Below are positions 24,316-34,693 of a DNA stretch of 64,000 nt, in pieces. Origin of the DNA: Bryum argenteum. Lineage: Eukaryota; Streptophyta; Bryopsida; Bryales; Bryaceae. A model generated the notes under the pieces. That model was not told where the DNA came from. It saw only the letters and a list, made by a program, of their open reading frames with translations, and searched no databases. Within the stretch, counting starts at the first letter, position 1; every line of letters begins with the position of its first letter. The translations under genes and the position numbers were made by a program. The stretch spans positions 16,384,648 to 16,448,647 of the forward strand of contig CM073329.1 of NCBI GenBank assembly GCA_037043015.1. The letters are read 5' to 3'.

Positions 24316-25589
24316 CATATTGTAGGGGAATGCGCGACACCAAAACTATCAATCATTGCCAATGTCAACATTGTAGCCGTTGTCACAACCATCACAAAGC
24401 ACCCATCTAGATGATGGTCTTAGCAAGAAGGCTTCGTTGAAAGACAAAGAGAGGCCCTAGTCGTGCCGACAAAAAAGCTAGCAGCCAATGCTACGATGCT
24501 TGACGCGGCCATGTCCAAGGCATCTAAGTTGTCGGTATCCTCAATTGCCGAAGAAGGCGAGTTCACGTTAGTAACGTACAAGAAAAGTTAATAACCAAAA
24601 AAGAAGAGCAAGTATCCAGAGCTCAAAGAGACAAACAAGAGATCTGCAAAGCAACGGAAGCTAAGGAGAAAAAGAGAGGTGATGGATCCGCCTCCAGTAG
24701 CGGTTCTTGAAGACCATGGCTCCCAAAGAAGCAATCTCAGGCACGTGACAAGGGTAAGGCCGTAACGCCTACACCTTTATGTCCGCAGTCAGGTGCCTTA
24801 GTGCTCAAGAACACTTCCAGTCCCTTGTCTACGACCCGTCAAGCTAGTTCCATTGGCAATTGTCTGTATTGGGATCCAAACCCGGTTCAAGCACCGCAAT
24901 GCCTTCGAGCAGTGCAAAGACAATACTCTCGTCAAGAGATATCCTCAAGCTTGTTAGATATAGTTCTTTGTCTTGACCGGCCTCTGAGTCATAGCAGGAA
25001 ACAAGCCAAATGCAACTTCACTCTGGGTCGGCTCTACCAAACCTGAGCCTTGCAACTACTACAGACATCTTCTGTAACTACTGGCCAGGGTCAGGCACCC
25101 AAGCTATACCCGCTAAACCGCTTAAAGAGACGCTCGTATAGATTGGCGCGTGCAAAATTACCTACATTTTCACTCAGGTCTCCGCGGAAGAAGCAGCGAC
25201 ATCGCTCAGGGAAATGCTAGAACTTTCGGAGGGTACTCCACCTCCGGGCAAAGCAAGAAAGGTCTTTGATCCCTCCGCCAATACAGAGGCAACCGCCAAG
25301 AGAATCGTTGCCCGCACCTAGAAATTTACCCCCAATGCACTATCCATTGGTTCCTAGTTTGCAGCTACCTCGTTTGTCGCTGCCTCCATCCGACGCTCTA
25401 ATGAGAATGGTAGATCTTTAAGCTGTAGGGGGACAAGATACCCCACTCTATCCGGACCCAATCAATCTCAACCATACCATTGCGGCATTGCCATGGACAT
25501 TGATTGACCGTCCCAGACTTTGTACCAACTCGGTATACACTAGATAATGTTCTAGGGCGCATTTCAGGTTGGAGTATCCCAAAAGGACA

Positions 25590-25778
25590 AAAAAGAGTTC
25601 CGAAAAGGAGTGAAAAGGAGTATTAAAAAGGAGTGGAAAGGAGTACTAAAAAGGAGTACTAAAAAGGAGTGGAAAGGAGTACTAAAAAGGAGTGGAAAGG
25701 AGTACTAAAAAGGAGTGGAAAGGAGTACTAAAAAGGAGTAGAAAGGAGTGCTGAAAAGGAGTAGAAAGGAGTACTAAA
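25590..25778. repeat. Minisatellite inside the LINE
   Basis: About eight tandem units of 23 bases, AAAAAGGAGTGGAAAGGAGT plus ACT, with small variants (AGTAGAAA, GTGCTG). It sits between the ORF1 and RT regions of the LINE. Confidence 0.9.
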
Positions 25779-26239
25779 AACTGTGCACTGAAAATTATTA
25801 TATTTTTGAAAATTTGAAGCATATGAACACCTAGATATAGTAGTGTTTGTATGGTAATGCCAAAAAAATCAATTAAATGAAATTTTAACATGCATTTTGG
25901 ATTGTGGAAATTCACCATGTAAATTGCACTATACACTTGCAAATGATAAAAATATGTCCCTTGAACATTCTTTCACCCTTCCCTCAAGTTTCATGGTCAT
26001 GGCATAAAATAAACTTGTCTGGATGAGTCCTTTTTACCCTTTTTTAAAAACAGGACAGTTTTGGATATTTTATTAAAAGGACTTATCCGGAAAGGAAGAT
26101 GGTGAACAAAAATTTGTACGTTTGGATATATAAGTAAACTACAGTAATATGCGTACCTTATTTTCATAATAGAGCTACCAAAAATTTGCATGAAGGTGAT
26201 CCTATAGGGGTCTAAGAAGAGGGGGGTGGGGGAAAATAT

Positions 26240-26820
26240 GAGTGAGACAGTCCTTTTGGATACCTCAACCATACTATCACCCTCTAGATACACACAAAAG
26301 AGTGGATTGGGTCACCACGTCTGCGCAAGCCATGGTGCTGCTTAAACTCAATTTCCAAACAACGTATGACATGGTAAATCATTCTTTCATGTTCAGAGCA
26401 CTTCAGGGATTTTGGAATCTCCCAAAACTACATCAATCTTGTGTGCTTGCTTTCTATAAACGGAAGAGCCACAATTTTTTGCAATGGGCAGAAGTCGACA
26501 ACGTTTGAGTTAACCACAGAGATACACGGTCAGGGGTGACCCTGGCACCATACCTGTTTCTCTACATCGGCAAGGTCGTTAATGCAACGGCAAAGCACCT
26601 GATGGATGTCAGTACGCTATAGAGAATTAACATCCGTGCATCAGAGAAGCAGCAACTCGTTCTACAATATTCAGACAATACAAGCCTTACCTTGCATAAA
26701 TCGGTCGAGAATTTGGAAGTTGCAAAATCCTTGTTGAAGAAATTTAAACAAGAGTCCGGACTGGAGCTCAACTAGGCCAGAAGCCTCGCTTACTAGGTGT
26801 CAATTGATTCTCCCCCGCTC
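26240..26820 (+). pseudogene. LINE reverse transcriptase fragment
   Basis: The fragment carries LKLNFQTTYDMVNHSFMF (consensus LDFEKAYD), then APYLFLYIGKVVNA, then LVLQYSDNTSLTL where the catalytic YADD box has become YSDN. It ends in an SGLELN segment. The frame holds stops, and catalytic Asp residues are altered (LDFEKAYD to LNFQTTYD, and YADD to YSDN), so it is inactive. The order and spacing are those of non-LTR reverse transcriptases. Confidence 0.75.
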
Positions 26821-27243
26821 TGGCTCCACACACTAACATGTCAGTGGGTCCATGAGCGTTCTCTCTAAAAGCTTCTCGGCACTCTGTTCAAGGTAAAACT
26901 CGACGTTGTTAACGTTGATGAGTTTCTACTCAAAACAATCAACAAAAAGATGAAGTTTTGGCAGACATCAAAATTGTCTCTCACGGGGCAGGCTATTGTA
27001 GTCAACATGTTGTTGCTGTCAACGCTCTCGTATTTTGTCTTGATATGGGGGGATCGCTAAACGTAATCTGGCAAATCAAAGCGGTGGTGCGCAACTTCTG
27101 GCACCACGAAGAGAAGTAGAACGCGAGTCTCTTGGGATGAGTGTCGCGTCGCAAGAAACAATGTCGGTTTGGGGCTCATCGATCTGGAAGATGCAATGCA
27201 TGCCCTGAAGGGCAAATGGATACTACAGGCGTTGCATACTGGC

Positions 27244-27317
27244 AAATGAAATCTTACTAGTAGCTAATGAAATCTTACTAGTAGCAAATGAAATCTTACT
27301 AGTAGCAAATAAAATCT
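27244..27317. repeat. Tandem 21-base repeat abutting the CACTA-like MITE
   Basis: Between three and four copies of AAATGAAATCTTACTAGTAG plus C lie immediately left of the MITE. Each contains the CTAGTAG core of the MITE terminus, suggesting that the tandem units arose from the element's end. Confidence 0.8.
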
Positions 27318-27550
27318 TTCTAGTAGAAAGTGACGGCCGTAATCACTTGACCGTCATGACTCATAGTGTGTATTTAGTGTATACTCTATTAGGGTGTGGT
27401 ATGCTTATTACAACCCAAAAAAATCTAAGAAAAAGTGACAAATATCATAATTTATTTTGATGTTATTAGAAGCACAACCAAAACTGACATGTTGTGTCAT
27501 TACGGTCAAGTCATTACGTTTGTCACTTTTAGTGCCATTTTCTACTAGTG
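27318..27550. mobile_element. CACTA-like MITE inserted in the LINE (about 233 bp)
   Basis: The right end inverted reads CACTAGTAGAAAATGGCACT, a typical CACTA/EnSpm terminus. The left end reads TTCTAGTAGAAAGTGAC. Inner inverted similarity continues with GTGAC, GTAAT(C/G)ACTTGACCGT and ATGAC on both sides, with an 11-base gap in the left arm. There are no ORFs. The expected 3-bp target duplication is not visible, perhaps because of the tandem repeats at the left border. Confidence 0.7.
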
Positions 27551-28760
27551 TTTACAACTGTTTTTGTTGTATAGGATTGCTATGCTGCAGCCAACCGATG
27601 CAAGCAAATGGCCTCCATCTTACCGTTGGCTTATGTTTGCTAAGCTCAGAGCATCAAGAGGATCCTGCGTACGGAATCGCCTGATGAAAGCATGGAAGCT
27701 AATGTCTCCGGCTATTCAACATGTACTCCCATATAACGTAGAGCAAGGTTCGTTTTTACCTCTCTCGTTCTTGGCTAGGAAGATCCCTTGGCCACATAGC
27801 TTCACAGCCTCACGTCTGCCAAGAATTATGTGCGCGGGCATGCAGAGAGTCTGCAATATCTGGGATAGCAACGCAACTCGGTCCTTCTCCTGGAATGACG
27901 CCTTGGAGAAGTTTCAACTCAACCGGATGAGGTCCGGCCTATCAAAAATTGTTGGATTCCTTTCCACCTTCGTGGCGGGCGATCCTAGTGTCTGGAAGCA
28001 AAAAATTTAATCCTCACGAGTTCGTGGGGATATTCAATGTTTCCCTTGACCATCCGCCCTTCCGCATTTCCAGACTTCCAACGACAATCGTCCTGAGGCG
28101 ACGACTATCGACCCTAGCTACGTGGTCGGCTCCCCGGGAACCATGTCAACTTTCGCACATGAGATCAACTGCAATTCTCTTATGATCGAGTAGTTAGAGC
28201 GCGTCGGAGTCGTTCATGTGTCTTACTGAGGGTAGACGAAAGTGGATGCTAGACTCTGGTATTTTGCCATTTTGGACTTGTAGCCACGCTCCCCTTTGAT
28301 CCAAGACGGTGGCGTTGGTCCAAAGACGAACTATTGTTTGATTACTCGGCAAAATTGGGTAGACAAGTTATATACCCTTGCACAACCTTACACCTGCAGA
28401 TCTGTGCATAAGAATGGGTGGAAATTCTCCCTACAACTTATAAACTAGATTGGTCTAAAGTGTGGACAAAGTATAAACCCCAAAAAGAGGTGGGCTTTCA
28501 ATAGTCAGTCTATCATAAGACTATTGCAGTAAACACTTGAAGGCGGCAAATGTGCCCAAGAATCAGTGACGACTGCAGCTCTTGTCTCGCATGTACGCAG
28601 GTCCTGCATTTCTTCGTAGAGTGTCCCCGCGCTATTCATGTATGGGACTATGCACAGTACTTGCTCTACTCTTTTAGTACCCGATGGCACACTGCTTGAC
28701 TAAAGACCTCGCCTTATAGCTGGGGAAGTACGGAACTGAAGACACCGTAGGGTGTGAAGG

Positions 28761-30290
28761 AAGAACTTTTGCGCCTCAGAGCCAGACAAGGTTACCTCTA
28801 AATAGTACTTAGATAGTCGAAAATACAAAAGTCTCACTCTAGAGATACGTAGAATCCTTGTTCATGTATGTATTGATTTCGCGATTAATTAATACATTAT
28901 TTAATTCAAATAAAATAAAAATGAGTGCCTTTAGGTTGTTAAGAAGATTATAATTCAAAAAACGGATGATAGAGGTTGATGTAGGATACAATCATTGCAT
29001 TTCCCAAATTTTACATGTCACCATGCAATCTCAATGAATGATTTTTTTGATGATTTGGCTTTGTGTGAAAGTATTATGTATGGTAAACACCCACAATTAA
29101 ATCTCTGGAGTTCTACAAACACAAATAAGTTGTAGAAGTTCTGTTTGTTTCAACAAAGGTTGCACTTAAATTTGAGAATGTTTTAGGAAGAGTGCTCACC
29201 CTCTCAAAAAACATAAGTTTTATTTGGCTTCCAACAACCAAGTTGTAGGATCACACACAACTTGAATCCAAATTACAATTATTTCATACAATTGTATATT
29301 CAAAGACCTCCCTCACATATTCCTCAAGTGGATAAAAAATGTTCGAACTTGGGGTAGTAAATTAATACAAACCTGAGTGTTCAAACATGAACATCTTGCA
29401 CATTTGAGGGTTAACCTCTGAAGAAGAAGCTCTATAGTGACCTCCAAACAGCCACATGTGAAGTCCATGAGCAAAGTTATTTTTTGAATCCGATTTTGAG
29501 AAATCCAACCTTAAAATTAGTCTACCTACCAATGCTTATCATATTCCACCATACCGATCCTGAGTTGTATCCAGTCAAATTTTCAATTTTGCAAAAACAA
29601 CATATCTTTTGTAGTCAATTATAATCGATCTCAAATTTGGATTAAATAGCCTCTAGTAGTTCTGTTCTTGGCCGCTTTTGAACAATTAACTCAGAGACAT
29701 GTGTAATTCCTTCTAATGCACAACTTAAAGCGTCAAATGGAGTTGATCAAGCAATTCAAGAGCATGACCAAAACATCATTGAACTGCGTTGCCCTAACGG
29801 TATGAGCGAGAGATACGACACTGTGTGCTATACGCTCAGGGTACAAGTGCGCATTTCAGGGAGTTGATTCCGCAACTGACGAACGCAGTGTGGGAGTAGC
29901 ATGTACAGGTTTAGGGTTTAAGCAGGTACGAGAGTTGCATGCACAAAGTAGAATGTGCTCTAGGAATGCCACTATCTATTAATCTTTTAATTGATGTCGG
30001 TACTTCAAAGTCGGTTAGCACTTAGCGTGATGACCTTACGGGAAGCTCACAATTCGACTCAATCTAGGTCTGCGTTCCACGTAGAATGTTTCTATCCCTT
30101 TATACAGCAAGATTTCTAGAAGTGTGTTTAACCATTGCTAGCCATATGGTTGATCATGATTCTTTGACCGTGTGTGTCCCTTGTCTCTTATGAATGTCTT
30201 GTTAAAAATGTGCAGGTCATTGAGCTGCTACTAAATCACTAAGAACGCCACTTCTTTGACAACAAAAAAATAGAAATTAAAGTGTGGATA
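28761..30290. other. AT-rich intergenic region
   Basis: No supported gene. A GGTTTAGGGTTTAAG telomere-like pair lies at about 29910. Otherwise I see nothing. Confidence 0.35.
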
Positions 30291-30294
30291 TTAA

Positions 30295-30365
30295 CCCTTA
30301 AGCGCCCAAGCATGCCCCTCGGGCTTGCTTTTTAGTGTATTTTCAGAGGGTTGGGCGTTTAAGGG
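30295..30365. mobile_element. Minimal 71-bp piggyBac-type MITE
   Basis: TTAA at 30291-30294 and 30366-30369 flanks a 71-bp segment starting CCCTTAAGCGCCCAA and ending TTGGGCGTTTAAGGG. The ends match the piggyBac termini at 40952 (CCCTTAAACGCCCGAG) at nearly every position. Little more than the inverted repeats remains. It lies about 340 bp upstream of the F-box pseudogene. Confidence 0.85.
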
Positions 30366-30631
30366 TTAAGGTGCAATCCTGGTTTGCTTGTAAGACTTCA
30401 GCTCTCATGCTTGCTTGCTGTGAGTAGTTTGAATTTAGATTTGATCTTAGTGTTGTGGGAGATTTGATTTGATAATGGAGACATTGACGAGATACAATAA
30501 TGGGACGCCGAAGACTAAACTGATGGGAGTGCTTGCTGTGACCAGTATTAGGTTAGATTTTGTTTGAGTGAGGTTTGGAACTCATAACGTCAGAGGTTAT
30601 TGTGCAGGGTTGCTTCATTAGCTCCCTCCGG

Positions 30632-32145
30632 ATGGCGGGTTTAGATAGCAAACCAACAAGAGAACTGAAGCTTACGGCCGTGATGAAAGCGAACGACATA
30701 TTGCAAGGGTTTGTGGATTCGCTTGCGAACATTGTCGAGGAAGAGATATCTTTCGATTCAGAAGTGGATGTCATAAACCGTGATCATATAAGGGGACTTA
30801 CATACCGGTTGAAGATTGTGGAAAACCTTGTGAGAGAGAATCTCGGAGAGCATGTTCCAGACATTCAAGAGATTCTGGCAGGATGTGATGAGGTGGCAAT
30901 TCTCAGTTCAGCAGGTGGCAATTCCGCTGCGTACGGTGCTCTTAGCACGGGTTCAATTGCAAATGTTGGTGTGGGAGGAGCAAGCAAGTCAAACACGGAG
31001 TTCAAAGCAGTAAATCAGAGACGAGCATGTTGCAAAACTATGCACATCATCAAGAGGTGATGGATAGTAGGCTGTGGGAGAAACTTCCGAGAAAGGTGGT
31101 GCAACATATTTGTTCATTCCTCCCTCTATCTGAAACGTTAAAGCTACAGACGTTTCTCAAGCCCTCGTCAAGGATGCCTGTAGCCACAAACTTTAGACAA
31201 TCCTGTGTTGAGACCCATCAGGATTTGTTCGGTATAGTGATGGCGAATATGAATCACATTGTATCGCCATATTAGATTCTAAGCATACTGAGTGGCTTCA
31301 TTTGGACCTCAACGACATGATCCGTCATGTTACTATGATTATACGAACGGGGACAAGGAACTTTTTGCACACGATGGTAGATTGATAAGCTTCCTCCACA
31401 TTCTTTCATATGTTTGAAGGATTGGCAAGAAAATCCTAGCAATTTAGTTTTCAATTCATTAACCGGCGATAAAAGAGGTATTCCTCCATGGAATATCACT
31501 TCTCGTAAGGATAAGGATGGGCCGTTCATTTGCACTTGAAAGTAGATTCAGAAACAGGATTTTACAAATTGGTTCTGGTTACTCAAAGTGGAATATTCTG
31601 GAGCGGAGCAGGAGTGTACTCGGCAGTGTACTGGTCAGAAATATATGATTCCAAGAGCGAGCTTTGGAGTTTTATATACCTGGCGTTGTGAAGTTTATTT
31701 TGACTGTGGCTCAAGGCTAAATACAGTTGTGTAGGAATGATGAACAACCTTTTGAAAAGAGAGATCTCGTGTGGATCCTCGATTTCTTGCGTTTGTGAAA
31801 GATTATCGGTTTGAGATTGGTTATGTTGACCATGCTGGGCACGATCGGGATTACCGTTTGTTGCACATGTCAGAGAGTGTCTGGGTAAGCGACTGGATTA
31901 CAAGGTCTACAGCAAGTTTCCCAATGGAGGAGCCTCCAAATGACCTCAAAACAAAAATACTGGCATGTCAGCGTTACATTCTTGTGGTTGCAGATGATGC
32001 GATGCCCCTCGCTATCAACGTAGAGAAAATACGATGTGCTGGAATTTGGAGGCCAATATTTTATGATGAACAATTACATGTAATGTGCGATCTCAATTGG
32101 ACTGGTGGGTGTATTGCAATCAAGGGTGCCATGGGGTGCATATGA
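30632..32145 (+). pseudogene. F-box protein relic with N-terminal extension
   Basis: F-box proteins are substrate receptors of SCF ubiquitin ligases. An opening frame (ATG at 30632, MAGLDSKPTRELKLTAVMKA) encodes a helical segment of about 140 residues that I do not recognise. In another frame follows MDSRLWEKLPRKVVQHICSF with LPLSETLKLQ, a typical F-box start seen in plant F-box/kelch proteins. Downstream to 32145 come pieces in shifting frames with stops; the last (31771-32145) begins VDPRFLAFVKDYRFEI and contains WRPIFYDEQLHVMCDLNW, like an F-box-associated beta-propeller remnant. Several frame breaks make a functional product unlikely. Unrecognised introns could explain one or two of the shifts. 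Confidence 0.55.
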
Positions 32146-34693
32146 AATCAACTTTTGAATCTAGTCTTTGTTTATTCAGAATAGTTGGTAGTATGGTTCA
32201 CTGATGCACACCATTCTCATAGAAGAGGTGAGAATTGTTGATAGTATGTTCCACCATTGGATACCATTTTCATAGTTTCCGTAAAGAGGTGAAAAGTTGT
32301 GGATATGTAAATGTACAGTACTCGAAAAACTGTAGATTCTCGAAACATGTGATGCTATGGACCAGATGCTTTGTTTCTCAATGAATAATACATTTCAAGA
32401 AAAACAATAAAAAAAATGTACACTTCATGCACCATGCACCCTACTTGTGATGGTACTCCTCACTTTGTTTGCGACACTAACACCCTGAAACGCTCACTTT
32501 TACTTAGTACAAATTGAAACATATCATAAGATTTTTTGGAAGTACTTGGTTATGAATGAAGGTTGTTTCAATGAGGTGGAATCTCAGAGGTGCTTTACAC
32601 TAGAAGTGAGAAAACAAGAGAAAATACATTTGAACCAATGAATGGGAGGCTTAGGAATTGAGAAGTCAAAGAAGTGAGGTTTTACACAAGCAAATTTGAG
32701 TTAAGGGACAAGAAGAGGCAACAATGAGCAGACATGGACAATACTGTTGTCCTTTGTGGTAACAAAAGTGCACAATGATGAGGGCCCCCAAAATTGTAGT
32801 TAGGTGGGTCTAACTAAATATCCAGAGGGCCATTGGGCAAAATAAGTGCGGCGAGATTAACTTGGTTATTCGCAAGTGCACGTCTTCTGTGATGGTAGTG
32901 AGTAGATAGGCTCACCTCTACACAAATAAAACAAATGGATACCATTTATTGAAGCAAAGATTTCGACCAATCACCCGCCTTGAAAGCCAACCACAAGTCC
33001 ACAACCCTTTAAAGGTCAACCAATCACAACCCTTACAAGGTTCACCAACCCTTAAAAGGTCAATCAATCACAACTCAATCTTGAAAGGTCAACCAATTAC
33101 GCCTCTCAAAGAAGGTCAAAGACATGGCGATTGTAATAGTCTTTTGCTGCTTTCGTACAAAAGACTAAAACCACAACCAATTATTTAGTGTAATTTGAGT
33201 TCATTTTAGAAAAAGCTCCACATGGGAGTCTTTGACCTTCTCTAACTTTACATTACATTCAAAGGCCACGACATCTCAAGGATTGGCTTCTCAAGTATGG
33301 GCCATGGTCCAAGTAGACTTTGGCTAGATGTTTCTCATTTTTAATGTAAAAGAGCGTATAATAGTTTTTTTTGGAGAAAAAACAAAAAATAGTGCTATCC
33401 ACAACATGTGAAGTGAGTTCACTGTAACATTTTACACCTACTCAATCTTTAGTACGTACAAAGAGGGTTTATAGTTATCAAATTCTTTGTCTTAAGTCAA
33501 AAGTTATAACAATTCTATGTCAACTCTTACGGGTAGCACTATTTTTGTTATTAGATTGGTTCTTAAAGTTTAGCTTGTCATCCAAAACAACTAAAAACAA
33601 CCTTTTGAGCACTTAAGAATCAAACTTGATTTATCATTTATGTTTCCTTAAGATTTGATACCACAAAATAATAGCACTACTATACCAAAATGAGGACTTA
33701 AGGCCCTTTTGGATTTATTCACTTACTTGGTTCAATCAACTAATAGAGAAGAAAAGCCTTTCATTTACTATTTCCCTCAAAACAACCTAGTTTTAAGGTA
33801 ATGTGATTACTTCAAAATTGTAACCTCTTTTGATGATTGCAATTAAAAAATCACATACCTAATTGTACATGTACTTGTTTACAAAACCTAAAGTCAATAT
33901 TCTTCACCCTTTGTGCTCAAGCTAAAAAAAAATGTTTTTTTCTTGTAATGAGAGGGAAAATTGTACATCCATGAGGCACTCCCTTGCATGTGTGATGCTT
34001 ATCACCATAGTCTATTCAATCGCAGTGAAGTCCATTGGCTTCATTTATGATAGGTATGGTCAAAATTCTTGATGACTACATGTCTATTATCTTCTAAACA
34101 TTAAAAAAATTAAGTAAGAGATTAATATAACCTACTTTGTTTGAGAAGTCAAATAAATTCTTTATTTGCTTTTGGAGTAAAGAATTAGGACCGGAGATAT
34201 CTTTCTCACCTTTATTCCTCTTATCTTTCTCACTAAACTTGCTTCCGTAATGGGAAAAGATGCGCATCTTTCTTGAAGTAGATTCAGTGCCGAAGAGGTC
34301 AAGTCTGGATGAGATAGGAAGCGGAGATCCTCCCGTTCCATCCCCCAAACGTCCACAATACCAACAGTCAATAACTTCTCAAATCTGTAATAATAATTTA
34401 GCACTTTCGACTTCCTCAGGCAAAAACCTTCCTGACTGACTTGCAACAATTGCAATGCCTTCCGCTGCCACAATCAGCAACTTCCCTGACCTAATTGTGA
34501 GTGCATTGCAAGGCAAAGCCAAATCCTTGCAACCAAATGAAAGAAATCCGTGACCAGCCATTTGAAGAACATGTCACAGAATCATGTATTAAAGATGCCC
34601 ATTGTGATGTTTCGAGTGTGCAATGCCATTCTATCTATCTCTAGCACATTCCAGGAACATGAGCCTTGAAATGAGCTGTTTAAGAAGATTCTC
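32146..34693. other. Intergenic region with a degenerate tandem repeat
   Basis: At about 32985-33120 a repeat based on AAAGGTCAACCAATCACAAC occurs four to five times with variation. A CAGTACTCGAAAAACTG stretch near 32314 superficially resembles the Tc1 end but has no partner. No genes recognised; the minus-strand ORFs around 34.1-34.5 kb lack motifs. Confidence 0.45.

Larger units (their letters stand above)
26990..28680 (+). pseudogene. LINE ORF2 C-terminal region, split by a MITE
   Basis: Upstream of the MITE, a frame reads GQAIVVNMLLLSTLSYFVL, then WDECRVARNNVGLGLIDLED and LKGKWILQALHTG. After the MITE (27318-27550) it resumes with PSYRWLMFAKLRASRGSC and continues to about 28010. Near 28590-28650, ECPRAIHVWDYAQ-like sequence marks the zf-RVT zinc-binding region. 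The MITE and several stops break it. Confidence 0.6.
23380..28760 (+). mobile_element. Decayed plant L1-type LINE (about 5.4 kb)
   Basis: Parts appear in L1 order on the plus strand: a DUF4283-like ORF1 domain (about 23805-24315), reverse transcriptase (about 26240-26820), the post-RT region (about 26990-27246) and a C-terminal zinc-binding zf-RVT region (about 27560-28680). Interruptions include a minisatellite between ORF1 and RT and a CACTA-like MITE inside the ORF2 C-terminal half. Frame breaks and stops are numerous. The 3' end near 28.76 kb and the 5' end are estimates, as no clear target duplication or poly(A) tail was found. Confidence 0.75.

Noticed and set aside
32314-32331. TACAGTACTCGAAAAACTG as another Tc1-family end
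   Set aside because: Matches only the first six bases of the terminus and no inverted partner was found nearby.
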